Origin: Pseudobacter sp051955275
GTDB lineage: Bacteria > Bacteroidota > Bacteroidia > Chitinophagales > Chitinophagaceae
Assembly (NCBI RefSeq): GCF_051955275.1
Contig: NZ_JBQCGW010000187.1
Location: forward strand, 1 to 64,000
Direction: 5' to 3'
Length of the DNA: 64,000 nt
In this document: positions 26,729 through 34,559 of the stretch, piece after piece
Layout: every line of letters starts with the position of its first letter
How positions within the stretch are numbered: the first letter of the stretch is position 1
The notes under the pieces: model-generated
Databases searched by the model: none
The model's input: only the letters and a program-made list of their open reading frames with translations
Told to the model about the DNA's origin: nothing
Translations under genes and position numbers: made by a program

Positions 26729-27505
26729 ATGGAAAAATTATCAGTAGTTATAATCACTTTCAACGAGCAAAAAAATATCGGCCGGTGCATCGACTCCTTA
26801 AAAGGAGTTGCTGACGAAGTGGTGGTGGTTGACTCCCTGTCTACCGACAGTACCCGGGCCATCTGCCTGGAAAAGAAGGTCCGTTTTATCGAACATGCAT
26901 TTGAGGGGTATGGCAGGCAGAAGAATTTCGCCCTTCAGCAGGCATCATATGATCATATTCTTTCACTGGATGCAGACGAGGCGCTGAGTGAGGCCCTGCT
27001 CCAGGCAATTGAGACGGTGAAAGAGGATAATTTCCCCCATAGCGGGTACACCATGAACCGCTGCACCAACTATTGCGGCCAGTGGATCTATCATGGCGAC
27101 TGGTATCCTGACCGGAAGATGCGGCTGTTCGACCGACGGAAGATCCGTTGGAGCCAGGATCCCGTACATGAAAGCACACAGGCGGATGAAGGCGCCAGTT
27201 TCGGGCATCTTCGCGGAGACCTTCTTCATTATTCCTACAACAGCCTGGAAGAACATATCACACAAAACAACCGTTACAGTTCCATATCGGCAGAAGCCTA
27301 TTATAAAAAAGGGAAGAAGTCCGGCTGGATCCGAATGCTGGTGAACCCTGCCTGGGCCTTTGTGCACAGCTACCTGATCCGCCGCGGATTCCTGGATGGA
27401 TTTTCAGGATACGTGATCGCAAAGAATATTGCACATGGCACTTTTATGAAATATTATAAACTATATGCCCTGCAAAAAGGTATTCCTGTAAAACCAGGAG
27501 CGTGA
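26729..27505 (+). CDS. Family 2 glycosyltransferase, WaaE/KdtX-like
   Basis: 258 aa. GT-A fold: LSVVIITFNEQKNIGRCI (4-21), VVVDSLSTDSTRAIC (~34-48), LSLDADEALSE (~76-86, DxD metal site), then WYPDRKMRLFDRRKIRW (~122) and DLLHYSYNSLEEHI (~169), the features of the WaaE/KdtX group that adds heptose or glucose to the LPS inner core. Cytoplasmic face of the inner membrane, with a hydrophobic C-terminal part (~200-225). Likely paired with the following glycosyltransferase in LPS or lipid glycan assembly. Confidence 0.88.
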   Translation: MEKLSVVIITFNEQKNIGRCIDSLKGVADEVVVVDSLSTDSTRAICLEKKVRFIEHAFEGYGRQKNFALQQASYDHILSLDADEALSEALLQAIETVKEDNFPHSGYTMNRCTNYCGQWIYHGDWYPDRKMRLFDRRKIRWSQDPVHESTQADEGASFGHLRGDLLHYSYNSLEEHITQNNRYSSISAEAYYKKGKKSGWIRMLVNPAWAFVHSYLIRRGFLDGFSGYVIAKNIAHGTFMKYYKLYALQKGIPVKPGA

Positions 27506-27570
27506 TTGCGCCAGCTTGACTATTTTCGCATATAGAAAGATGATTGTTCACCAACGACCTAGAGTTTTTT

Positions 27571-28440
27571 ATGAAGATTGCCGGTTTTACCATTATCAGG
27601 AATGCGATTTTGAATGATTACCCCATCGTGGAAGCCATTGCTTCCATCCTGCCGGTAGTTGACCTGATGATCGTGGCCGTAGGAGAAAGCGAAGATGATA
27701 CATTGCAACTGATAGAAGGAATTCCTTCTGAGAAGATCAGGATCGTGAAAACATCCTGGGATCCCAAAGCCAAAAAAGGTGGGGAAGTGCTGGCCATCGA
27801 AACCGATAAAGCATTCCAGCACATACCGGAAGATTATGACTGGGCCTTCTATATCCAGGGCGACGAAGTAGTGCACGAACAATACCATGCCGCCATCCGC
27901 AAAGCCGCCGAACGGTTCAAAGACGATAAAAGAGTGGAAGGATTACTCTTCAATTACCTGCACTTCTATGGCACTTATGATTATGTGGGCGACAGCCGCC
28001 GCTGGTATCATAAAGAAGTGCGTATCATCCGCAACGATAAAACTATCAATTCTTATAAAGATGCACAGGGCTTCCGCCGCAACGGACAGAAGCTGCACGT
28101 GAAACAGATCGACGCCTTCATCTACCACTACGGATGGGTGAAAAGTCCGCAGCAGATGCAGGCCAAGAAAAGGCATATCATCCAGTACTGGTCTGAACAG
28201 CAGCAGGAAGCGGAAAAACTACAGGAGCAGGATTTCTTCGACTTCAATGATTTCGATTCCCTGGAAAAGTTTACTGGTACCCATCCCAATGTAATGCTGC
28301 CCCGCATCGCCAGCCGCAACTGGCAGGTAGAGATGGATGTGAGCCGCAAAAGATTTTCCCTCAAAGGCAGGGTGCTTTACTGGTTTGAGAAAAAGACGGG
28401 CATCCGCCTCTTCGATTTCCGTAACTATCGTACTATCTAA
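27571..28440 (+). CDS. Glycosyltransferase-like protein (GT2-type)
   Basis: 289 aa from the ATG at 27571; the frame extends to a TTG at 27544 without support. N-terminal MKIAGFTIIRNAILNDYPIVEAIASILP with VDLMIVAVGESEDDT matches a divergent GT2 group; WAFYIQGDEVVHEQYH (~90) supplies the acidic metal site and FNYLHFYGTYDYVGDSRRWYHKEVRIIRN (a long acceptor loop) follows. No membrane segment. Likely acts on LPS core or O-glycan; specificity unknown. Downstream of the WaaE-like gene by 65 bp. Confidence 0.8.
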   Translation: MKIAGFTIIRNAILNDYPIVEAIASILPVVDLMIVAVGESEDDTLQLIEGIPSEKIRIVKTSWDPKAKKGGEVLAIETDKAFQHIPEDYDWAFYIQGDEVVHEQYHAAIRKAAERFKDDKRVEGLLFNYLHFYGTYDYVGDSRRWYHKEVRIIRNDKTINSYKDAQGFRRNGQKLHVKQIDAFIYHYGWVKSPQQMQAKKRHIIQYWSEQQQEAEKLQEQDFFDFNDFDSLEKFTGTHPNVMLPRIASRNWQVEMDVSRKRFSLKGRVLYWFEKKTGIRLFDFRNYRTI

Positions 28441-28521
28441 CGCCTGTCAATAGCCGAAAAGGCAATAATCATATTTGGTTCATCCGCATAAAACTTTCTT
28501 CTCTTGACCAACTGGCCATCA

Positions 28522-29412
28522 ATGCTGGAAATGATCAGAAGCGGCAATCGCAAGAGCCTGGCCCGCGCCATCTCTTATGTGGAGAATGAAGTGCCCGGTT
28601 ATGACCGCATGCTGGCTGCCATCCCCGCCAATGATCATACAAAGATCATCGGCATCACAGGCCCGCCCGGTGCAGGTAAATCCACGCTGGTGGACGCCCT
28701 CATCGGAGTACTGGCCGGTAAGGGAAAAAAAGTGGGCGTACTCTGCGTAGACCCTTCGTCGCCCTTCAATTTCGGCGCTTTACTGGGAGACCGCATCCGT
28801 ATGAGCGAATGGTACGATCATCCTGGCGTATATATCCGATCCCTCGCTACAAGAGGCTCCCTGGGAGGATTGCATCCCCGTATCATCGAGATCACGGAAC
28901 TGATGAAGGCCGCCGATTTCGATTATGTGATCGTGGAAACGGTTGGCGTAGGGCAAAGCGAAGTGGAGATCGTGGGCCTTGCCGATGTTACCATAGTGGT
29001 GGTAGTTCCCGAAGCCGGTGATGAAGTACAGACCATGAAGGCAGGACTCATGGAAATAGCCGACATCTTTGTGGTAAACAAATCAGACCGCCCCGGTGCA
29101 GATCTTTTTGTGAAAAACCTGCGACTGATGCTGGCACCCGTTTTTTCCACGCATCAGTATGAGATCCCTGTAGTGAAGACCATCGCCTCCGAGAAAGAAG
29201 GAGTTGATCAACTCTTTGAAAAGGTTCACGAATTCCTGCAACATCCCGTACAGGCCTCCAAAAAACCATGGCTGCTTACAGAACGCGCATGGTTCCTCAT
29301 TCAGCAATACAAAATGAAAGAGCTGGATAAAGACAGGCTGAAAACTGCTATAGAAGCCAGTTTGCAGGAGGGGCATTTCAACCTCTACCGCTTTGTACAA
29401 TCCTGGCTCTGA
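28522..29412 (+). CDS. meaB: Methylmalonyl-CoA mutase-associated GTPase MeaB
   Basis: 296 aa from ATG 28522; an in-frame TTG at 28504 would add six residues (MTNWPS) and cannot be excluded. G3E-family P-loop GTPase: GITGPPGAGKST (~44-55), VDPSSPFNFGALLGDRIRM (~75), DYVIVETVGVGQSEVEI (switch III/Walker B, ~131-147), VVNKSDRPGAD (base recognition, ~188-198). Protects and reloads B12-dependent methylmalonyl-CoA mutase. The mutase genes are not in this window. Follows the glycosyltransferases by 81 bp; its own transcript is possible. Confidence 0.92.
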   Translation: MLEMIRSGNRKSLARAISYVENEVPGYDRMLAAIPANDHTKIIGITGPPGAGKSTLVDALIGVLAGKGKKVGVLCVDPSSPFNFGALLGDRIRMSEWYDHPGVYIRSLATRGSLGGLHPRIIEITELMKAADFDYVIVETVGVGQSEVEIVGLADVTIVVVVPEAGDEVQTMKAGLMEIADIFVVNKSDRPGADLFVKNLRLMLAPVFSTHQYEIPVVKTIASEKEGVDQLFEKVHEFLQHPVQASKKPWLLTERAWFLIQQYKMKELDKDRLKTAIEASLQEGHFNLYRFVQSWL

Positions 29413-29413
29413 C

Positions 29414-29442
29414 GTTCACCGCCTTACAATACATGTTCACCG
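29414..29442 (+). promoter_or_regulatory. Direct repeat GTTCACCG x2, candidate LytTR operator
   Basis: GTTCACCG at 29414-29421 and 29435-29442, exactly 21 bp apart (two helical turns), 5'-flanked by AC and AT. Known LytTR regulators bind two ~9-bp direct repeats with this spacing containing GTT-N-A. The pair lies just upstream of the promoter of an operon that itself encodes a LytTR protein. Confidence 0.5.
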
Positions 29443-29472
29443 AATTGGTTTTATTACCAGATACTGTCCGGG

Positions 29473-29480
29473 TAGTTTTG
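29473..29480 (+). promoter_or_regulatory. -7 promoter box for the lipoprotein-LytS-LytTR operon
   Basis: TAGTTTTG, exact TAnnTTTG, 19 nt before the ATG at 29500. The expected -33 position has no TTTG (nearest TTG at 29445), consistent with an activator-dependent promoter. Confidence 0.5.
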
Positions 29481-29499
29481 GTGTATTAAAACAAATGGT

Positions 29500-30123
29500 A
29501 TGAAAAAACTATTTCCCCTTACCGGATTGCTGCTGGTCATCTTTCTGATGCCCGGCTGCCTTACCGCTCTTCATCCCCTGTTCACAGAAAAAGAATTATT
29601 CCACGAACCACGCCTGCTGGGAGTCTGGAAGGTGAAGGGAGAAGATGCAATGACCGTTGCTTTTGAAAAAGGCAATCCTGATACCTTCAGTGAACTGCCT
29701 GAAGTATTGCAGAATGCCTCAGAAAAGGCTTACACCGTTACAGTAAAAGAAAATGGACAAATCGTTCAGAAGTTCTTTGCGTTCCCTACCAAACTCGGAG
29801 ATGCATTGTATCTGGATTATTTCTCCAGCACCACACCCAAACAGAACAGCTACGACAATTTCTACAAAGCACATTTCACGGCTATGCACAGTTTCTATCG
29901 TATACAGTTTGATAAGAACGGCAGTTTCAAAGCCAGCAGGCTCAAAGGGGATTACCTGGCCGACCTGATCAGGAACAAGCAAATACGTATCCGCCATGAA
30001 GAAAGACCTGACGGCTCTTTTGTGATCACTGCCCCTACCTCAGAACTGCAACAGTATGTACTGAAATACGGACAGAACCCCGAAGCTTACGAAAGCAGTG
30101 AAACCTATTCAAAGATCAATTAA
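29500..30123 (+). CDS. Lipoprotein of unknown function (first of a related pair)
   Basis: 207 aa. Signal peptide with lipobox MPGC (Cys20). After it, TALHPLFTEKELFHEPRLLGVWKVKGEDAMTVAFEK; the next gene has the same order C-T-x-x-xPLxxxxxMxxxPRxxGVW, so the two are paralogues. Central part rich in beta strands (FFAFPTKLGDALYLDYF), then SAELQQYVLKYG-like ending also shared (TSELQQYVLKYGQN vs SSEELQQFLGKYGND). Probably anchored in the outer or inner membrane facing the periplasm. First gene of an operon with a histidine kinase and response regulator; could be a signal-sensing or target lipoprotein (inference). Confidence 0.8.
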   Translation: MKKLFPLTGLLLVIFLMPGCLTALHPLFTEKELFHEPRLLGVWKVKGEDAMTVAFEKGNPDTFSELPEVLQNASEKAYTVTVKENGQIVQKFFAFPTKLGDALYLDYFSSTTPKQNSYDNFYKAHFTAMHSFYRIQFDKNGSFKASRLKGDYLADLIRNKQIRIRHEERPDGSFVITAPTSELQQYVLKYGQNPEAYESSETYSKIN

Positions 30124-30133
30124 ACCCTGCACC

Positions 30134-30790
30134 ATGAAACCGATCCTGATAGCATTAAGCATTCTCATGCTGGCAACCAGTTCCTGCGTTACTTCCGTGC
30201 AGCCGCTGGTCAGCAAAAACAAAATGATCACCGATCCGCGCATTACTGGGGTGTGGATGCAGAATGGAACAGAGGTTACCATCGAACCGTTCTCTACCAG
30301 CGGGCTTAGCAGAGAATGGGAAAATCTGCTGAACGGAAAACAGTTGGATACAAAAAAGGAAAATGCCGAGGCAATCAAAAAATTATATGTCGTCTCCTAT
30401 AAAAAGGAAGACCGTGTTTATCAATTACTGTTTTCCCTGATTCGTATAAACGGAAATCTTTTCGGAGACCTGTACCCTGCTGAAATGCTCGACAAGTTTG
30501 ATCCGGAAGCTGGTTTTGGAACGGACAATGATTTTCTGCCGGGATACACCATTGCACGCCTGGCAATAAAAGACAGGGCAAACCTGTCCATCGAATTCCT
30601 GGATGGCGAACTGATCAAAAAGCAGGTACTGGCCGGGAATATGCGGCTGAAACATGAGTATGACCCGCTTTTTGGAACATTTATGATCACAGCCAGTTCG
30701 GAGGAGCTGCAGCAGTTCCTGGGAAAATATGGGAATGATGCCCGCTTCTTTCCTTCCGGGAATTCCATTAATTTAAAGCGGAAAGGATAA
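30134..30790 (+). CDS. Lipoprotein of unknown function (second of the pair)
   Basis: 218 aa from ATG 30134, where a lipoprotein signal peptide starts (MKPILIALSILMLATSSC, Cys18); the upstream ATG at 30098 overlaps the previous gene and lacks a signal. PLVSKNKMITDPRITGVWMQNGTEVTIEP parallels the first lipoprotein. Residues ~80-175 form a lipocalin-like strand pattern (VYQLLFSLIRINGNLFGDLYP). 10 bp after the previous stop and 6 bp before the kinase gene. Function unknown. Confidence 0.78.
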   Translation: MKPILIALSILMLATSSCVTSVQPLVSKNKMITDPRITGVWMQNGTEVTIEPFSTSGLSREWENLLNGKQLDTKKENAEAIKKLYVVSYKKEDRVYQLLFSLIRINGNLFGDLYPAEMLDKFDPEAGFGTDNDFLPGYTIARLAIKDRANLSIEFLDGELIKKQVLAGNMRLKHEYDPLFGTFMITASSEELQQFLGKYGNDARFFPSGNSINLKRKG

Positions 30791-30796
30791 AAGTAA

Positions 30797-31843
30797 ATGA
30801 TGGCCATCCGTAACATATCATTGAAGCATCGCATGGCAAGATGCATGCAGCACCTCGTTTTCTGGGTGCTGCTTTTCATGTTGTTCCTGCAGGTATTCAG
30901 GAATGGCGACAGCATAGCAAAGGTGGATTATGTGTATGCTTTCCTGTTTCATGCCACCATCATTCCGGCGGTGTACATCAATCTCCTCTGGCTGCTTCCT
31001 TCTTTTGCGCATGCCTGGAAATGGCCGCTGTACCTGACATTGGTACTTTTGCTGATTGCCGTTTTCACTACACTTAATTATTTCTTCTTCCAGGACTGGA
31101 GCCAATACCTGCTGCCGGATTTCTTCTTTATTTCCTATTTCAGCTGGTGGCAGGTCAGCGCCTTTTTCTTTTTCTACCTGATCATTACTTCATTGTTGAA
31201 ATTTTCCAGAAGCTGGTTTGAAGTGAATGCATTGCAGAAACAGTTACTGGAAACGGAAAAAGGAAAAGTGCAGATGGAATTACGGGCATTACAGGCCCAG
31301 GTGAATCCCCATTTCTTTTTCAATACACTCAATGGTATTTATTCCATGAGCCTGCACCAGGATCAGCGACTGCCTGATACAGTGCTGAAATTATCTCAAC
31401 TGATGCGGTACTTCCTGTATGAAGCAGGCGAACAATGGGTATTGCTGGAAAAAGAATGGCAGGCATTGCTGGACTATATCTCGTTACAGCAACTGCGTGC
31501 AGGGCAGTCACTACAGGTAACCACATCCGTGAATGGACAGATCAACCGCCAGGAGCTGGCCCCCCTCATCCTTATTGCTTTCCTTGAAAATGCTTTCAAA
31601 CATGGTGGACGGAATAATGAAAATAATTTTATTCATATTGACCTGGATGCAGCTGGCGACATGCTGCATTACCGGATCATCAATTCAATCGGGATCAGCA
31701 ATGAAGTAGAGAAAAAACAACCGGGAGGACTGGGGATGGAGAATGTAAAAAGAAGACTGCAATTGCTTTATCCGCTTAAACACCAGTTGCAGATCACTGA
31801 TAACGGACAGGAATTTATTGCTGATCTTCGAATTCAAATATGA
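30797..31843 (+). CDS. LytS-type sensor histidine kinase (His_kinase/YehU-like)
   Basis: 348 aa. Four TM segments (~20-33, 44-66, 76-96, 112-134) without a large sensor loop, then a short coiled coil (ETEKGKVQMELRALQAQ) leading to the phosphoacceptor box QVNPHFFFNTLNG (His172). N box LIAFLENAFKHGG (~254-266) and G box GGLGMENVKRRL (~311). Typical of Bacteroidota one-domain kinases paired with LytTR regulators. Stop overlaps the regulator's ATG (ATGA), so strict co-translation. Stimulus unknown; the lipoproteins encoded upstream are candidates for input or output. Confidence 0.92.
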   Translation: MMAIRNISLKHRMARCMQHLVFWVLLFMLFLQVFRNGDSIAKVDYVYAFLFHATIIPAVYINLLWLLPSFAHAWKWPLYLTLVLLLIAVFTTLNYFFFQDWSQYLLPDFFFISYFSWWQVSAFFFFYLIITSLLKFSRSWFEVNALQKQLLETEKGKVQMELRALQAQVNPHFFFNTLNGIYSMSLHQDQRLPDTVLKLSQLMRYFLYEAGEQWVLLEKEWQALLDYISLQQLRAGQSLQVTTSVNGQINRQELAPLILIAFLENAFKHGGRNNENNFIHIDLDAAGDMLHYRIINSIGISNEVEKKQPGGLGMENVKRRLQLLYPLKHQLQITDNGQEFIADLRIQI

Positions 31844-32532
31844 GAAATTCCTTTAAGTGCCTGGTGATAGAAGACGAGCCACTGGCTCAGGATGTGCTGA
31901 AGAAATTCATCACAGATCATCCCAGCCTGCAATTGCTGGCTGTTTGCAACAATGCACTGGATGCACAGGCTTATATTGCCAGCCAGGAAGTTGATATCCT
32001 ATTCCTGGATATCAACCTGCCGGTACTTTCCGGAACTGGCTTTCTCAAAACACTCAAGCAGGCGCCACTGGTGATCTTCACTACTGCCTATCCTGAATAT
32101 GCAGTGGAAGGTTTTGAACTGGACGCCATCGATTATTTACTGAAGCCATTTTCGTTTGAGCGCTTCCTGCGTGCGGTGAACAAAGCGCTCGAAAAACTGC
32201 AGCAGAAAGGGCTCCGGCAGGATGCTGCCATCTTTATCCGGGCAGATAAGAAAGTGTACAACATTTTAGTCAGTGAAATTCTGTACCTGGAAGCCCTGGA
32301 TGATTATGTGAAACTGGTTACTGCGCAACAGCAATACATGGTACATGACACTCTTAAAAATCTAAGTGAGCAATTACCTGCTACCGCGTTCTTGCGTATA
32401 CACAAAAGTTTTGTGATAGCATTGAGTAAGATCAATTACGTGGAGGGTAATTATATAAAGCTTGGCGCGAAGGACATTCCTGTGGGCGCCTCCTACAAAG
32501 ACGAACTTAAACGGGTGCTGGGAATCGGGTGA
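31840..32532 (+). CDS. LytTR response regulator
   Basis: 230 aa. Receiver domain 5-120 with acid pocket (VIEDEP), phosphoacceptor Asp57 (ILFLDINLP), Thr (VIFTTAYPEYA) and Lys (LLKPFSFERF). LytTR DNA-binding domain ~135-228: FIRADKKVYNILVSEILYLEALDDYVKLVT and FLRIHKSFVIALSKINYVEGNYIKLGAKDIPVGASYKDELK. Forms a two-component pair with the preceding kinase. Likely binds the 21-bp-spaced direct repeats upstream of the operon. Confidence 0.94.
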   Translation: MRNSFKCLVIEDEPLAQDVLKKFITDHPSLQLLAVCNNALDAQAYIASQEVDILFLDINLPVLSGTGFLKTLKQAPLVIFTTAYPEYAVEGFELDAIDYLLKPFSFERFLRAVNKALEKLQQKGLRQDAAIFIRADKKVYNILVSEILYLEALDDYVKLVTAQQQYMVHDTLKNLSEQLPATAFLRIHKSFVIALSKINYVEGNYIKLGAKDIPVGASYKDELKRVLGIG

Positions 32533-32535
32533 ATA

Positions 32536-32754
32536 CTATGATTCTTTATTGCCTTTGTACCACCTGTAGGCAACAATACCAATGATGGCTATTGGTGTAA
32601 ATGCGAGGTAAACGATCCCGGTATTCAGTGCCTTTGCAGGCTTCTCGCCCAGTTGCTGAGCGGTTTTGGTGCAAATAGAACATTGCGCAACAGCCGCAGT
32701 TGCCGAGGCAACAACGATGCTTACTATGAAGATGATCTTACGCCACGTTTTCAT
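32536..32754 (-). CDS. Small membrane protein with CxxC motif
   Basis: 72 aa from ATG 32754 (start of a signal peptide/TM, MKTWRKIIFIVSIVVASATAAVAQ). After the signal comes QCSICTKTAQQLGEKPAKALNTG with a CxxC pair, then a C-terminal TM (VYLAFTPIAIIGIVAYRWYK). Size and layout suggest a periplasmic-facing thiol or metal site on a small membrane protein. Family not recognised. Convergent with the LytTR gene, whose stop is 3 bp away. Confidence 0.72.
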   Translation of the reverse strand: MKTWRKIIFIVSIVVASATAAVAQCSICTKTAQQLGEKPAKALNTGIVYLAFTPIAIIGIVAYRWYKGNKES

Positions 32755-32812
32755 GATCCTGGGATTGTTGAGATGCAAAAATACAACTCAAATCAATAGT
32801 ACAAAGCAGTAT

Positions 32813-32941
32813 TTGCAACCAGTAAAAATTACCATTAAACAGGGCGAATGGCGAATATGGCCTGATTTTCCGGCTTTACTTCTGCATATCGATGGGCAGG
32901 AGTGTTTATGGATTGCTGATAAAGTGATGAATTACCTGTAA
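32813..32941 (+). CDS. Possible small ORF before a strong terminator
   Basis: 42 codons from a TTG at 32813. The product begins MQPVKITIKQGEWRIW and has a strand-like hydrophobic pattern (FPALLLHIDGQECLWIA). A bidirectional-looking hairpin starts 12 bp after its stop, which would be expected of a real transcription unit in this direction. No ATG, no clear promoter, no homologue known to me. Treat as tentative. Confidence 0.3.
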   Translation: MQPVKITIKQGEWRIWPDFPALLLHIDGQECLWIADKVMNYL

Positions 32942-32952
32942 CGCTACAAAAC

Positions 32953-32987
32953 AAAAATGGTGTATCATGAATGACACACCATTTTTT
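32953..32987. terminator. Strong hairpin terminator (A-stem-T)
   Basis: AAAAATGGTGT pairs with ACACCATTTTT, one A.C mismatch, then TCA/TGA, loop TGAA. T-run follows on the plus strand. The plus-strand gene it would end is not obvious (the 32813 ORF is the candidate); it also lies between two minus-strand genes. Confidence 0.8.
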
Positions 32988-33091
32988 GTGCAGACTTTTT
33001 CTGCGAACACATGAGAAATTGACGTTGATTCTTGTTCTGATCAGATTTACTGATCTTTGTTTTTCGGTTATACTTGAATGTCAAGTCCTGA

Positions 33092-33538
33092 TTATGCAGG
33101 TTTCTTAACGCGGCTATACACTTCCCATCCATTTGTTCCGGAGGATTTCAGTACTACAGTATGTGTACTGTTCTCAAGTGTAACATAATATGCAGTTGAA
33201 CTGTCGTTGCTCATCTCAAAGAGGTCTGTGATCCAGTAGTTGCTATGGCTTTTTTTCAGATCGGCCAGCAGGTTGATAGGCAGTTGCGAGGAAACGATAT
33301 TCCTTGTAACGCCCAGCAGCTCTCCTTCCTGTGAGTAGAAGGCAAACATCACCTGGCTGTTGAGTTTGAAAGTAGCTTTTGCGAATTTCTCTTTCACTTC
33401 CCACTGCACATTCTGTGCACCTGCGAAGTCTTTATTGAAAGCGCTGGAAATTCTTTCGTTTACTGATTCGAGAACGTTGGCGAAGGTTGTGCTTAATCCT
33501 GTCAGAAGAATCATTGCAACTATAATAAACTTTTTCAT
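33092..33538 (-). CDS. Secreted PepSY-like (BLIP-like) protein
   Basis: 148 aa. Signal peptide ~1-20 (MKKFIIVAMILLTGLSTTFA). The rest fits the small secreted family of PepSY-like folds frequent in Bacteroidota: ISSAFNKDFAGAQNVQWEVKEKFAKATFKLNSQVMFAFYSQEGELLGVTRNI is the duplicated-strand half, and DLKKSHSNYWITDLFEMSND the second. Periplasmic or surface; role unknown. Single gene; 250 bp upstream to the RDD genes contain nothing I can identify. Confidence 0.82.
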   Translation of the reverse strand: MKKFIIVAMILLTGLSTTFANVLESVNERISSAFNKDFAGAQNVQWEVKEKFAKATFKLNSQVMFAFYSQEGELLGVTRNIVSSQLPINLLADLKKSHSNYWITDLFEMSNDSSTAYYVTLENSTHTVVLKSSGTNGWEVYSRVKKPA

Positions 33539-33698
33539 TTTGAATATTTTTAGAAAGGTGTTTTAATTGTTTGTTGGTTTCACTTTTAAAGCAGCTGCGC
33601 GTTTGCTTGTATACATAATAAGACGCAGCACTTTTCCCGATGTTACAATCCGGTTGCATGAAATTTCCACTTTAACAATTAAATCCTTTCATACGGAT

Positions 33699-34559
33699 TT
33701 ATTGCCGCTCACCCTCGAAAGGAATGTCTTTCCAGCTGTTACGCCGGACTACGGTGGTGCCGGAAATGCGGTCGTGCCAGTTTTTGCCCCATAAAAACGA
33801 GAATCTGTCAAAGGGAATGAGACGGCCCAGTGAGCGCAGTAAAACTTTGCGGACAGACATAGGGGATCTGAGACCAACAGGGCAGGAATTGGTCAGGCTT
33901 TGACCGGGTGTTTGGCCAAGGAACGCTTCGGAGAGGAAGAAGTAGAGGAAGTAAATGGCCACCATGCCGGAAATGATGAAGGTTACCTGCAGATAGGTCA
34001 TTGTTGATTGCAGGAAAACTACCCAGAATTCGGTGATCGCATAAAAGAACAAAAGGTCTGTTACATGGTGCAGGAACCGGTTCCATTTACCGGGCGTTTC
34101 CCAGAGCGTATAATCAGAGAGATTGATCCGGAAAATATCCTTTTGCGGAACACCTTTCCAAAGTACTGCTGATATGATTATCATCAGGCTTAGGCGTATA
34201 AGCCCCCAAAATCCATTCGCATCATCCCAATTCTGCTTCCATTCTGCTATAAGAGTAAGCTGGTTCGCAATACTGGAAATGGTATACATGATGAAACTGC
34301 TGCGAAGGATATAAGCTGCAGTTTCTTTTTGTTTTTTCTGTGGATTGAGAAAATAGCTGATGGAAACAACAATAAGGAATAGCATTATCAATTGATGTAA
34401 TGCCAGCTTGATCACAAATATATACCTGTATGGTGCCACCCGGAAAGGCGATGTGAGAAAGGAATAGATATATCTTTCAACCGGGAATTCCCACAATGCA
34501 TTGAAACCGATAATGAGCATCGGTATCAGCGCTATGGCAAACGGCACTGATCTTCTCAT
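33699..34559 (-). CDS. RDD-family membrane protein (second of a pair)
   Basis: 286 aa. Hydrophobic segments ~8-24, 50-72, 87-106, then the RDD domain from ~160: an acidic/aromatic TM (DLLFFYAITEFWVV), a second TM (VTFIISGMVAIYFLYFFLSEAFLGQTPGQSL), and the signature end SLGRLIPFDRFSFLWGKNWHDRISGTTVV, whose DRISGTTVV matches the family's conserved C-terminal motif. Function of RDD proteins is mostly unknown; some move Na+ or help export. Its ATG overlaps the stop of the neighbouring paralogue by 4 bp. The N-terminal half is not typical of RDD and is shared with the paralogue. Confidence 0.85.
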   Translation of the reverse strand: MRRSVPFAIALIPMLIIGFNALWEFPVERYIYSFLTSPFRVAPYRYIFVIKLALHQLIMLFLIVVSISYFLNPQKKQKETAAYILRSSFIMYTISSIANQLTLIAEWKQNWDDANGFWGLIRLSLMIIISAVLWKGVPQKDIFRINLSDYTLWETPGKWNRFLHHVTDLLFFYAITEFWVVFLQSTMTYLQVTFIISGMVAIYFLYFFLSEAFLGQTPGQSLTNSCPVGLRSPMSVRKVLLRSLGRLIPFDRFSFLWGKNWHDRISGTTVVRRNSWKDIPFEGERQ

